Both the position numbers and the translations under genes were made by a program. A stretch of 38,664 bases of DNA, from the NCBI GenBank assembly GCA_000431075.1, contig HF986868.1:1-38664 (forward strand). Direction: 5' to 3'. The notes beneath the pieces were generated by a model. That model did no database searches. It was given only the letters and a program-made list of their open reading frames with translations, and was not told the DNA's origin. Shown here in pieces: positions 23,053-31,164 of this stretch. How positions within the stretch are numbered: the first letter of the stretch is position 1; the number at the start of each line of letters is the position of its first letter. The stretch comes from Firmicutes bacterium CAG:555 (GTDB lineage Bacteria > Bacillota > Clostridia > Oscillospirales > Oscillospiraceae).

Positions 23053-24163
23053 TTTTCTCTTCCGTTTCCTCGGCGGCAGGCGCTTGGGCGGCCGGCTCGT
23101 GGTGGAGATGGATGTTTTTATTGTGCCTGAACACGAACCACCAGATGCACACGGCAATCGCAAAGGCGATGGCGGCGAGGATGTTTCTTGCAGGCCCCTT
23201 TGAGGTTATCAGCACGGCGGCAAGGCCGAGGATCGCCGATATCGCATACAAAACGGCGACTGCCTGCTTCTGATTCAGACCCATGTCGAGCAGCTTGTGG
23301 TGGAAATGGCTTCTGTCGGCGTGAAACGGGCTTTGACCGTGCAGGATGCGGCGGGTAAAGGCGCAGATGGTGTCCGAAAGCGGGACTGCCAGTGCCAGCA
23401 CCGGCAGGATAAAGGTCACGATGGCATAGAACTTGAACATGCCGATGACCGAGGCCGTTGCGAGAATGTAGCCTAACAGCAGAGCGCCCGTGTCGCCCAT
23501 GAAAATTTTCGCCGGATTGAGGTTATACGGGATAAAGCCGAGGCACGCTCCGCACAGGGCGGCGAGTATCGTCGCAACATTGCTGTTGGAGTCGGAAACG
23601 AGCATCGACACGACGAGCATAGTCAGCGATGCGATGGCGGAAACGCCGCAGGCAAGTCCGTCAAGCCCGTCGATGAGATTAACGGAGTTTGTGCAGCCGA
23701 CTATCCACAGTATCGTCACGGGGACGGAAAGTATGCCGATGGTAATGGCCTGAGAGCTCGTTATATGCAGGGGATTGGTGACGACATTTATGATGATGCC
23801 CGAGAGCACCGCAATGACGGCGGCGAGTATCTGCACGCCGAACTTGAGCCATGCGTTGAGGTTAAGAACATCGTCTATCGCACCGACGACGGCGATGAGT
23901 ATCGCACCGACTAAGATGCCTCTGACCTGCGTTGTTATATTTGCAAACAAAAGCACCGAGATTAAAAATCCTGTAAATATCGCCAGACCGCCCATGCGGG
24001 GTATCGGGTGGCTGTGGATATGGCGCTTTTTGTCGGGAATATCGATAGCTCCGACCTTGACCGCAAAGTTCTTCACGAGCGGCGTCGCTATAAATGAAAT
24101 GGCAAATGCAATAACTAATGCAAGGATTATCTTTATCCAAGCAGCCGTGCTGTAATCGACCAT
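23039..24163 (-). CDS. tagO: Undecaprenyl-phosphate GlcNAc-1-phosphate transferase (TagO/WecA)
   Basis: This membrane enzyme starts wall teichoic acid or O-antigen-like polymers by loading GlcNAc-1-P on undecaprenyl phosphate. The 374-residue product has about ten membrane helices. The family motifs are GAIDDVLNLNAWLKFGVQI (Asp-Asp-x-x-Asn), NLIDGLDGLA, NPAKIFMGDTGALLLGY and the HADRSHFHHKL loop. The C-terminal tail is acidic and Ala/Pro-rich (APAAEETEEKNEEN). GGAGA lies seven bases before the ATG. With MnaA next to it, teichoic-acid linkage-unit synthesis is likely. Lipid-A-type O-antigen is unlikely in this organism. Confidence 0.93.
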   Translation of the reverse strand: MVDYSTAAWIKIILALVIAFAISFIATPLVKNFAVKVGAIDIPDKKRHIHSHPIPRMGGLAIFTGFLISVLLFANITTQVRGILVGAILIAVVGAIDDVLNLNAWLKFGVQILAAVIAVLSGIIINVVTNPLHITSSQAITIGILSVPVTILWIVGCTNSVNLIDGLDGLACGVSAIASLTMLVVSMLVSDSNSNVATILAALCGACLGFIPYNLNPAKIFMGDTGALLLGYILATASVIGMFKFYAIVTFILPVLALAVPLSDTICAFTRRILHGQSPFHADRSHFHHKLLDMGLNQKQAVAVLYAISAILGLAAVLITSKGPARNILAAIAFAIAVCIWWFVFRHNKNIHLHHEPAAQAPAAEETEEKNEEN

Positions 24164-24210
24164 AGCTGTCTCCGAAAAAATTTATATCTTTAAAATTTCC
24201 GTTAAGTTAA

Positions 24211-24240
24211 ACCGTCGGATAGTTTACCGTCGGATATTTT
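24211..24240 (-). repeat. Tandem 15-bp repeat upstream of tagO
   Basis: ACCGTCGGATAGTTT and ACCGTCGGATATTTT stand head to tail (14 of 15 identical), 48 to 77 bases before the tagO start on the coding strand. A possible promoter (TTAACT, then TATAAA after 18 bases on the minus strand) lies just downstream, so this could be an operator. Confidence 0.5.
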
Positions 24241-24316
24241 CGCTCAGGCAAGGCTGGGCGTGCAGGGAATACCATGGCGTATTTCCCGGCGCTCCAACGC
24301 AGCATGAGCGAAAACA
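24236..24316 (-). repeat. Dispersed palindromic repeat, copy 1
   Basis: Outer arms TTTTCGCTCA (24237-24246) and TGAGCGAAAA (24305-24314) pair perfectly, and an inner stem pairs GGGAATAC with GTATTTCCC with one bulge. On the same scale and order it matches 28746-28829 read in the opposite sense: shared ATTTTCG-TCAG-CAAGGC at one side and AACGCAGCATG-GCG-AAA at the other. It lies seven bases after trpS and could also act as its terminator. Confidence 0.7.
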
Positions 24317-24322
24317 GACCCG

Positions 24323-25336
24323 TCAGAATTTAGGCTTTTCTACTAAACCTATCTTCTTGTAAACCTTGCGCAGGGTCTTGCGGGCGATGCAGCTTGCCTT
24401 CTGAGCGCCCTCTGTGTAGACCTTTTCAAGATACGCCTTGTCGGCGAGGATGCGCTCTGCCTCCTCACGAATGGGGCGCAGCATCTCGATAACGGCATCG
24501 CCGACGGCGGGCTTGAACGCACCGTAGCCGAGACCGTCAAATTCTTTCTCGATTTCGTCAAAGCTCTTGCCCGTGACGGCGGCGTAAATGTTCATGAGGT
24601 TGGAAACGCCGGGCTTGTTCTCGGGGTCAAAGCGCACGCAGTGCTCGGTGTCGGAATCGGTGACGGCACGCTTGAACTTGCGTGCGATATCCTCGGGCTT
24701 TTCCAAGAGGAACACGCAGCCGCTGGGGTCGGACTTGCTCATCTTCGAGGAGGGATTGCCAAGACCCATGACCCTTGCGCCCACCTTGGGGATGTACGCC
24801 TCGGGAATTTTGAAGGTCTCGCCGTAGAGGTTGTTAAAGCGGGTGGCGATATCCCTTGTCAGCTCGCAGTGCTGGCGCTGATCCTCACCGACGGGAACGA
24901 AATCCGCCTGATAAAGCAGGATGTCCGCCGCCATGAGAGCGGGGTAGGTGAACAGGCCGCCGTTAATGTTGTCGGCGTTCTTTGCGCACTTGTCCTTAAA
25001 CTGCGTCATGCGGCTTAGCTCGCCGAACATGGTGTAGCAGTTGAGTATCCAGCCGAGCTCGGCGTGCTCGTGCACATGGCTCTGCAAAAACAGTGTGTTC
25101 TTCTCGGGATCGAGACCGCAGGCGATGTACTGCGCAAGCTGCGTGAGTGCACGGCGGCGGAACTCCGTCGGATTCTGGCGCACGGTAAGCGTGTGCAGAT
25201 CGGCCATGAAGTAGTAGCAATCAAACTCATCGGCAAGCGCACTCCAGTTCTTCACCGCACCTAAGTAGTTGCCTAAATGCAGGTCACCCGAGGGCTGGAT
25301 GCCGGAAAGCATTATCTTCTTCGTAGTATTTTCCAT
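24323..25336 (-). CDS. trpS: Tryptophanyl-tRNA synthetase
   Basis: A class I synthetase that charges tRNA-Trp. The 337-residue product has SGIQPSGDLHLGNYLGAV (HIGH-type motif in GDLHLGN), DLHTLTVRQNP, VPVGEDQRQHCELTRDIA and KMSKSDPSG (KMSKS loop). Length is typical. The ATG at 25336 has GAAAGG eleven bases upstream. A TATAAT on the minus strand (25364-25359) is a likely -10. The gene is divergent from gltX, with a 141-base shared promoter region. Confidence 0.97.
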   Translation of the reverse strand: MENTTKKIMLSGIQPSGDLHLGNYLGAVKNWSALADEFDCYYFMADLHTLTVRQNPTEFRRRALTQLAQYIACGLDPEKNTLFLQSHVHEHAELGWILNCYTMFGELSRMTQFKDKCAKNADNINGGLFTYPALMAADILLYQADFVPVGEDQRQHCELTRDIATRFNNLYGETFKIPEAYIPKVGARVMGLGNPSSKMSKSDPSGCVFLLEKPEDIARKFKRAVTDSDTEHCVRFDPENKPGVSNLMNIYAAVTGKSFDEIEKEFDGLGYGAFKPAVGDAVIEMLRPIREEAERILADKAYLEKVYTEGAQKASCIARKTLRKVYKKIGLVEKPKF

Positions 25337-25401
25337 TTTAATTATCGCCTTTCAGGAAATTATATTATGCTAATCTCGCATTGTATCATTTTACTTCTCA
25401 C

Positions 25402-25430
25402 TTGACAATAACGAAAATGTAAAATAGTAT
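25402..25430 (+). promoter_or_regulatory. Promoter of gltX
   Basis: Perfect TTGACA (25402-25407), 17-base spacer and TAGTAT (25425-25430), with the start of gltX 48 bases further on. Confidence 0.8.
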
Positions 25431-25477
25431 ATAGGAGTATAATAATTAAGCTGACTTCGGATCAAACGGAGGTAAAA

Positions 25478-26962
25478 ATGATAGACGAAAAATGGTTTTC
25501 CGAGCAGGAGGCACGCATCCCCAAGGGCGAGGTGCGCACCCGCTTTGCTCCCAGCCCCACGGGATATATGCATGTGGGCAACCTTAGAACGGCGCTGTAC
25601 ACATGGCTCATCGCCCGCCACAACAAGGGCAAGTTTATCCTGCGCATCGAGGATACCGACCAGGAGCGCCTTGTCGAGGGTGCAGTCGATGTAATCTACC
25701 GCACGCTGACAGAGTGCGGCCTTGATCACGACGAAGGCCCGGATATCGGAGGCCCCGTAGGCCCTTATGTCCAGACCGAGCGCCGTGGGCTTTACGGCAA
25801 ATACGCCGAGCTTCTGGTCGAAAAGGGCTGCGCCTACCGCTGCTTCTGCGAAAAGAGCGAGGCTGACGAGGATGCAGGCTTTGAAAAGGTCGCCGACCCC
25901 TGCCGCAGCATGAGCAAGCAGGAGAGCGACCGCCGTGCCGCCGCCGGTGAACCGCATGTCATCCGCCAGCGCATCCCCGAGGAGGGCACGACCACCTTCC
26001 ATGACGAAATTTTCGGCGATATCACCGTTGAGAACAAGACCCTTGACGATCAGGTGCTCATAAAGCGTGACGGACTGCCGACCTATAACTTTGCAAATGT
26101 CATCGACGACCATCTCATGGGCATCACCCATGTCGTTCGCGGCTCGGAGTATCTGTCGTCGTCGCCGAAGTACAATCTGCTGTACGAGTCGTTCGGCTGG
26201 CCTATCCCCTGCTATGTTCACTGCTCGCCGGTCATGCGTGATGCGCACAACAAGATGTCCAAGCGCCACGGCGACCCGTCTTATGAGGATCTCATTGCAC
26301 AGGGCTACCTGACCGACGCCGTCGTCAACTATGTCGCCCTGCTCGGCTGGAGCCCCGGCGGTGAGCGTGAGGTCTACACCATGAACGAGCTTGCCGAAAT
26401 TTTCGAGCTCAAGGGACTTTCCAAGTCTCCGGCCATTTTCGACATTGAAAAGCTCAAGTTCTTTAACGCCGAGTATATCCGTGCAATGAGCCCCGAGGCC
26501 TTTGCCAAGGCCGCAGAGCCGTTTATCCGTCAGGCGGTCAAGAATCCCGACATTGACCCGGCTGCCATCGCCGCCCTGCTCCAGCAGCGCACCGAGGTTT
26601 TGACCGATATCCCCGAGAAGCTCGATTTCTTCGACACGCTTCCCGAGTACGACACGGCGCTGTTCGTGCATAAAAAGTCCAAGACCGACGAGGCTGGCTC
26701 GCTTGAGATGCTCAAGGCGATGCTGCCCGTGTTTGAGGCGATAGACGATTGGTGCGATGAGAATATACTCGCCGCCATGACCGATATGGCCGCACGCTGC
26801 GAGTGCAAAAACGCCAAGGTCATGTGGCCCGTGCGCATCGCCGCAGCCGGCAAGGCGGTCACGCCCGGCGGCGCAGTCGAGATCTGCCGTATCCTCGGTA
26901 AAGCCGAGACCCTGCGCAGAATGAATGTCGCCATCGAAAAGCTTGAAAAAAGCCTCGGATAA
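25478..26962 (+). CDS. gltX: Glutamyl-tRNA synthetase
   Basis: A class I synthetase that charges tRNA-Glu. The 494-residue product has the HIGH-type motif (RFAPSPTGYMHVGNLRTALY), RIEDTDQERLVEGAV, LPTYNFANVIDDHLMGITHV and the KMSKRHGD loop. Length matches bacterial GluRS. GGAGG precedes the ATG at 25478 by eight to nine bases. A response regulator gene starts at the base right after its stop, so the two may be co-transcribed although their functions are unrelated. Confidence 0.97.
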   Translation: MIDEKWFSEQEARIPKGEVRTRFAPSPTGYMHVGNLRTALYTWLIARHNKGKFILRIEDTDQERLVEGAVDVIYRTLTECGLDHDEGPDIGGPVGPYVQTERRGLYGKYAELLVEKGCAYRCFCEKSEADEDAGFEKVADPCRSMSKQESDRRAAAGEPHVIRQRIPEEGTTTFHDEIFGDITVENKTLDDQVLIKRDGLPTYNFANVIDDHLMGITHVVRGSEYLSSSPKYNLLYESFGWPIPCYVHCSPVMRDAHNKMSKRHGDPSYEDLIAQGYLTDAVVNYVALLGWSPGGEREVYTMNELAEIFELKGLSKSPAIFDIEKLKFFNAEYIRAMSPEAFAKAAEPFIRQAVKNPDIDPAAIAALLQQRTEVLTDIPEKLDFFDTLPEYDTALFVHKKSKTDEAGSLEMLKAMLPVFEAIDDWCDENILAAMTDMAARCECKNAKVMWPVRIAAAGKAVTPGGAVEICRILGKAETLRRMNVAIEKLEKSLG

Positions 26963-27646
26963 ATGGCTGATATTATAATCGTCGTTGACGACGAAAAGGA
27001 AATTGCCGATCTTATCGCTCTTTACCTTGAAAACGACGGCTTTGAGGTGCATAAGTTCCTCACGGGTGCCGATGCGCTTAAATTTGTCGAAAAATGCGAG
27101 CCGGCGCTTGCCGTTTTAGATGTGATGCTGCCGGACACGGACGGCTTTGCGCTTTTGCGCAAAATGCGCGAAGCTCACGATTTTCCTGCCATCATGCTCA
27201 CTGCACGCACAGCCGATTCCGACAAGATATTTGGACTGACCCTCGGCGCGGATGACTACATAACAAAGCCGTTTAACCCTCTCGAGGTCACGGCGCGTGT
27301 CAAAACCGTTCTGCGCCGCTGCCGCAGGAGCGTCGATGACGGCTGCGAAAGGGATATCCGAGGTCTTGTGATAAACCGCGCAAGCCGCCGCTGCACGCTG
27401 TTCGGCAGTGAGCTTGCCCTCACGCCGACGGAATTTGATATCCTGTGGTATCTGTGCGATAACGCAGGCAAGGTGGTTGCGTCCGAGGAGCTGTTCGAGG
27501 CGGTGTGGAAGGAAAAATTCCTCACGAGCAGCAGCAATACCGTCATGGCGCACATCGGTCGACTGCGCGAGAAAATGCACGAACCGGCGCGAAATCCGAA
27601 ATTCATAAAAACGGTGTGGGGTGTGGGCTATGAAATCGAAAAGTAA
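26963..27646 (+). CDS. OmpR-family response regulator, VanR-like
   Basis: The 227-residue product has a receiver domain with acidic pair D9-D10, phosphoacceptor D53 (LAVLDVMLPDTDG), T80 (MLTAR) and K102 (YITKPFNP), followed by a winged-helix DNA-binding domain (LTPTEFDILWYLCDNAGKVV and NTVMAHIGRLREKM, ending KTVWGVGYEIEK). The partner kinase overlaps it by 17 bases. The pair resembles VanRS, but no vanHAX-type genes are in the window, so vancomycin resistance is not implied. No separate ribosome binding site is obvious beyond the purines at the end of gltX. Confidence 0.93.
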   Translation: MADIIIVVDDEKEIADLIALYLENDGFEVHKFLTGADALKFVEKCEPALAVLDVMLPDTDGFALLRKMREAHDFPAIMLTARTADSDKIFGLTLGADDYITKPFNPLEVTARVKTVLRRCRRSVDDGCERDIRGLVINRASRRCTLFGSELALTPTEFDILWYLCDNAGKVVASEELFEAVWKEKFLTSSSNTVMAHIGRLREKMHEPARNPKFIKTVWGVGYEIEK

Positions 27647-28748
27647 AAGCGCCCTGCGCTCAGCGCTCACCCTGCTTGCCGTGCTTATAGTCGGAGCAGC
27701 GCTCATAGTTATGCTGCTGAGCTTTTTCGACAACAGCTTAGACGGCGTGCTGAGCAACTGGTTCACTAGAAACTACATGTTGAAATACTACGACCAGAGT
27801 GCGTCAACGAGCTATATTGAACCCGATTGGATCGCCATAAAGGGGCTTGCACTCAGGCTTTCACTTGCAGCCTTTGCGATTTTTGTCATTGCCGTTGCCT
27901 TCGTTTCGCGGCTTCGCGTGAATGCCGAGCGCCGCAGCATAGGCAATGCGGTCGGGCAGTTCATGCTCAGCGATACTCCCGACGGCAGCCTGCCGAACGA
28001 GATAGCCGTTCCCCTGAGCAATGCCAAGGTCGAGCTGATGCGCTCGCAGCGCCTGCTGCAAGAGGAGACCGCGCGCAAAAACGACCTTGTCATGTACCTT
28101 GCGCACGATTTGAAAACGCCGCTGGCATCCGTCATCGGTTATCTCACGCTTCTGCACGACGAGCAGCAGATAAGCCCCGAGCTGCGCGAAAAATACCTGT
28201 CGATAACGCTCGACAAGGCGCAGCGGCTCGAGGATCTGATAAACGAGTTTTTCGAGATCACGCGCTTTAATCTCTCGACGGTTACGCTTGATTATACAAG
28301 CATTGACCTTGTGCGCCTGCTCGAGCAGCTCAGGTTCGAGTTCATGCCCATGCTCAGGAAAAAATCGCTTACCTGCACACTGTGCACGCCCGAAACGCTG
28401 CCTGTGCGCTGCGACGCCGGCAAAATGCAGCGCGTTTTTGATAATCTTCTGCGCAATGCGGTGCTGTACAGCTATCCCGGCACTGAGATCGTGATAAACG
28501 CACAGCTCGAGGGCGAAAATGCTTCTGTCAGTGTTTTAAACCGTGGGAATACCATCCCCGAGGAAAAGCTGCGGCGCATATTCGAGCAGTTTTACAGACT
28601 TGATGCCGCACGCTCGTCCTCCGGCGGAGCAGGGCTGGGGCTTGCCATTGCAAGCAACATCGTTGCCCTCCACGGCGGCAGCATAAACGCACGCAGTGTC
28701 GACGAGACGATAGAATTTACAGTCACCCTTCCCGTTTTGGCAGGCTGA
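27630..28748 (+). CDS. Membrane sensor histidine kinase, VanS-like
   Basis: The ATG at 27630 overlaps the regulator gene. The 372-residue product has two membrane helices (about 11-32 and 75-93) around a short external loop of about 40 residues, a HAMP-like linker, and the HisKA segment YLAHDLKTPLASVIGYL with H159. The ATPase part shows an N box (VFDNLLRNAVLYS), a G1-like SVLNRGNTIPEEKL, the F box, and GAGLGLAIASNIVALHGG. The small external loop suggests sensing of the membrane or wall state rather than binding of a large ligand. The cognate regulator is certain from overlap; the signal is unknown. Confidence 0.93.
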   Translation: MKSKSKSALRSALTLLAVLIVGAALIVMLLSFFDNSLDGVLSNWFTRNYMLKYYDQSASTSYIEPDWIAIKGLALRLSLAAFAIFVIAVAFVSRLRVNAERRSIGNAVGQFMLSDTPDGSLPNEIAVPLSNAKVELMRSQRLLQEETARKNDLVMYLAHDLKTPLASVIGYLTLLHDEQQISPELREKYLSITLDKAQRLEDLINEFFEITRFNLSTVTLDYTSIDLVRLLEQLRFEFMPMLRKKSLTCTLCTPETLPVRCDAGKMQRVFDNLLRNAVLYSYPGTEIVINAQLEGENASVSVLNRGNTIPEEKLRRIFEQFYRLDAARSSSGGAGLGLAIASNIVALHGGSINARSVDETIEFTVTLPVLAG

Positions 28749-28829
28749 TTTCCGCCCATGCTGCGTTAAAGCCCTTGACAATACAGGCAAGTATTGCCTG
28801 TGCGCTTTGCCTTGTCTGAACGAAAATCA
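28746..28829 (+). repeat. Dispersed palindromic repeat, copy 2
   Basis: This unit matches 24236-24316 in the opposite sense. It begins ATTTCCGCCCATGCTGCGTT and ends TTGCCTTGTCTGAACGAAAAT, with a central AATAC...GTATT hairpin. It begins at the stop codon of the kinase gene. Copy 2 has the typical look of a palindromic intergenic element repeated through a genome; only two copies are in this window. Confidence 0.7.
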
Positions 28830-28963
28830 TCTCTCCCAAAATTGCAAGCTCTGCCGACGGAAATAACTGCCGACAGGCGTCCAACTCTCATCTGCTGTAG
28901 GAAAATCGTAAGATTTTCGCGCAAAAAGCATCATAATTTCATAGGGTGAAACGGATAAACAAA

Positions 28964-29008
28964 GCTCCTGTTTTTGCTACGATAACAGCGAAAACAGGAG
29001 CGTTTTTT
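28964..29008 (+). terminator. Terminator directly upstream of the C39-type peptidase gene
   Basis: GCTCCTGTTTT (28964-28974) pairs with AAAACAGGAGC (28991-29001), followed after CG by TTTTTT. Its T-run ends 19 bases before the next ATG, so it either ends the two-component operon or acts as an attenuator in the peptidase leader. A smaller hairpin, GAAAATC-GTAA-GATTTTC, lies at 28903-28920. Confidence 0.8.
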
Positions 29009-29027
29009 GCTCTTGGGGAGGAAGCCA

Positions 29028-29777
29028 ATGAAAAAAGTTTTATCCGTTTGTGTTTGCGTGTGCATTTTACTTTTGCAGCTTTCCGGCTGCTCATATGTCA
29101 AATCGCTGCCGCCCGGCGAGCCCAGCGACGCCGAAAAGCTCGAGCAGATTCGCTCAAGCGATGAGTATCCCGAAATTCTCGTGGAAACGGCGGAAAAGTG
29201 TCCGCAAACGATAGACTATGTTTACAACTATCCGAAGCTGAAGGACAAGCACTTTACCATCGACCTTAGTGCCGATGCGCACAGCGGCACTGTTCCTCTG
29301 TTCATCCAATGGGATGAGCGCTGGGGCTACGAAAGCTACGGCAGCGGATTCATCGGCACCGCCGGCTGCGGTCCGACCTGCCTGTCGATGGCAGCTGTTT
29401 ATCTTACGAAAAATGCAGCGTATTCGCCGCTTTTTGTTGCCAGGATGGCAGAGGAAAACGGCTACTGCGTACCGGGAAACGGCAGCTCGTGGACGCTTAT
29501 AAGCGAAGGCAGCGCCTTGCTGGGGCTATCGGCAACCGAGCTGCCGCTGTGGGAGCAGTCGATGAAAAATGCGCTGGATTCCGGCGCGATCATAATCCTT
29601 GCGCTCGGTCCGGGCGATTTCACAAGCAGCGGACATTTTGTCGTCGTGACCGGCTGCGACGATTCAGGCTTCACGGTAAACGACCCGAACAGCATCGACA
29701 ATAGCCTCCGTCACTGGAGCTATGAGCGCCTGTCGAGGCAGATATCGAACCTGTGGAGCGTGTCAATTAAAAATTAA
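29028..29777 (+). CDS. Lipoprotein with C39-type papain-like peptidase domain
   Basis: The ATG at 29028 is six bases after GGGAGG. The 249-residue product has a lipoprotein signal ending LLLQLSGC (lipid cysteine C21), so it should be anchored outside the cell membrane. The C39_2-type core shows Q94 (PLFIQWDERWG), catalytic C114 (AGCGPTCLSM), H203 (SSGHFVVVTG) and D219 (VNDPNS), a complete triad plus oxyanion Gln. Targets are unknown: a bacteriocin-type leader, wall protein or spore coat protein are options. It lies between a VanRS-like pair and ypeB, each separated by terminators. Confidence 0.85.
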   Translation: MKKVLSVCVCVCILLLQLSGCSYVKSLPPGEPSDAEKLEQIRSSDEYPEILVETAEKCPQTIDYVYNYPKLKDKHFTIDLSADAHSGTVPLFIQWDERWGYESYGSGFIGTAGCGPTCLSMAAVYLTKNAAYSPLFVARMAEENGYCVPGNGSSWTLISEGSALLGLSATELPLWEQSMKNALDSGAIIILALGPGDFTSSGHFVVVTGCDDSGFTVNDPNSIDNSLRHWSYERLSRQISNLWSVSIKN

Positions 29778-29786
29778 GTTAATATT

Positions 29787-29827
29787 AAACACCTCTTGAG
29801 GACAAGATATCCTTGAGAGGTGTTTTT
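29787..29827 (+). terminator. Terminator whose 3' arm contains the ypeB ribosome binding site
   Basis: AAACACCTCTTGAGG (29787-29801) pairs with 29811-29825 with two mismatches, followed by Ts up to 29827. GAGAGG (29815-29820) in the 3' arm is the only purine-rich site before the ypeB ATG at 29828, so folding would hide it. Confidence 0.75.
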
Positions 29828-31087
29828 ATGTATATCAAGAAGAAAACCTTTATTTTAATAATAACATATCTGTCGGCGGCGGCGATCGCCTTCGGGGCGT
29901 ACTCGGCAGTGCTGTCGGTAGGCAGCGCAGGCTACCGCAACACCGCACGCTACGGCTATGAGCACGCCTTCGGCGAGGTAGTCACGGCGGCAGAAAAACT
30001 GAGCGACGCTCTGCACAGGGGCGCTTACGCAACCGGTGCGGAGATGTCGGCCTCGGTCTGCGCCGATGTCTACGGCAGCTGCCTGACGGCGGGCATGACC
30101 ATGTCCGAGCTGCCGTTTTCCACGCAGGAGCTTGAAAACACCGCACGCTTTGTCGGCGTTGCGGCGGATTTTTCACAGTCGCTCATGGGAAGCGGCGGCT
30201 TTGACGATAAGACCCGGAAAAGCTTTGCGGAGCTTTACAAGACCGCCGAGAGCATCACCGAAGCGCTCGATGAGCTGCGTGACGATATCGACAACGGCAC
30301 GGTGAAGATGGACGAGCCGGAGGCGCTGTTTGACGACACCGGCGCATCGCTTTTAAGCACCGCCATGCTCGAAATGGAAAGCGGCATCGGCGAGCTGCCG
30401 GAGCTGAGCTACGACGGCAGGTACAACAAGGCGGCCGCCGAGGAGTGCAAAGACCCTATTACCGAGGATGAAGCACGCACGATAGCCGCCGATTTTCTCG
30501 GCCTTGAGGGCGACGAGATATCGCTTCAGTACCGCAGTGAGGCCGGAGCAACGAGCTTCGAGCATGAGGATAAAAGCATCCTTGTCGACGGCTGGGGCAA
30601 TGTCGTGTCATTGAGCTCATCCCGAATCGTCACGGGCGACATGCCGGCTGAGGACATGGAAAAAGCGGCAAAAGAATTTTTAACAAAGCATGGTTTCAAC
30701 CATATGCATTTAGCGTCCTCGGAACGCATGGGAAATTTGCAGTCCATGCGCTTTGAGCGCCTTGACGGCGGCGTGCGCTGCGAGAAAGACAGCGTCAGAA
30801 TTTCCGTCGCCGCCGATGACGGCACGGTCTATTCCTTTGACGCAAGCGGACATTATTCCGATACCCAAAAGCACGCAAAGCCCGGGAGCATCGTGACCCA
30901 AACGCAGGCGGCGTCGGCGCTGCCGAAGGAGCTGAGCGCAAAGCCAAAGGGCATGGTCTACGCCGAAACGGCGGGCGGCAATGAGCGCCTGTGCTATGAG
31001 TTTGAGTGCGAAAGCAAAAACGACGACACTCTGCGCATCCTCGTCGATGCCGAGTCCGGCGAGCAATATCGCATATCGTTTGTATAA
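29828..31087 (+). CDS. ypeB: Germination protein YpeB
   Basis: YpeB is a spore membrane protein that stabilises the cortex-lytic enzyme SleB during germination. The 419-residue product has an N-terminal membrane helix (FILIITYLSAAAIAFGAYS), a helical first half, the landmark ELSYDGRYN near residue 195, and then PepSY-like repeats in the C-terminal half (ITEDEARTIAADFLGLEGDE and DMEKAAKEFLTKHGFNHMHL). It is slightly shorter than Bacillus YpeB. No sleB is next to it, unlike the common sleB-ypeB arrangement. The ATG at 29828 is preferred over an upstream in-frame one in the terminator. A 14-bp tandem duplication spans its stop codon. Confidence 0.9.
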   Translation: MYIKKKTFILIITYLSAAAIAFGAYSAVLSVGSAGYRNTARYGYEHAFGEVVTAAEKLSDALHRGAYATGAEMSASVCADVYGSCLTAGMTMSELPFSTQELENTARFVGVAADFSQSLMGSGGFDDKTRKSFAELYKTAESITEALDELRDDIDNGTVKMDEPEALFDDTGASLLSTAMLEMESGIGELPELSYDGRYNKAAAEECKDPITEDEARTIAADFLGLEGDEISLQYRSEAGATSFEHEDKSILVDGWGNVVSLSSSRIVTGDMPAEDMEKAAKEFLTKHGFNHMHLASSERMGNLQSMRFERLDGGVRCEKDSVRISVAADDGTVYSFDASGHYSDTQKHAKPGSIVTQTQAASALPKELSAKPKGMVYAETAGGNERLCYEFECESKNDDTLRILVDAESGEQYRISFV

Positions 31088-31100
31088 TATCGTTTGTATA
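31073..31100 (+). repeat. Perfect 14-bp tandem duplication across the ypeB stop codon
   Basis: ATATCGTTTGTATA occurs twice head to tail (31073-31086 and 31087-31100). The TAA stop at 31085-31087 spans the junction, so the second copy is untranslated. Confidence 0.85.
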
Positions 31101-31118
31101 ATTATAATTATATAATAA

Positions 31119-31150
31119 AAAAGCCTCGCTTCTTCGGAAGCGAGGCTTTT
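31119..31150. terminator. Bidirectional terminator between ypeB and the NhaC-type gene
   Basis: AAAAGCCTCGCTTC (31119-31132) pairs perfectly with 31137-31150 around a TTCG loop. Ts follow on both strands (more on the minus side, six), so it can end both convergent transcripts. Confidence 0.9.
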
Positions 31151-31164
31151 GAATGTTTCAGGTA

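Noticed and set aside
25391..27052. 553-codon frame on the minus strand opposite gltX
   Set aside because: Shadow of a gene with all synthetase motifs; no ribosome binding site, no recognisable domain.
26963..28748. Vancomycin-resistance operon
   Set aside because: Only the two-component pair resembles VanRS; no vanH, vanA/B or vanX-like gene is in the window.
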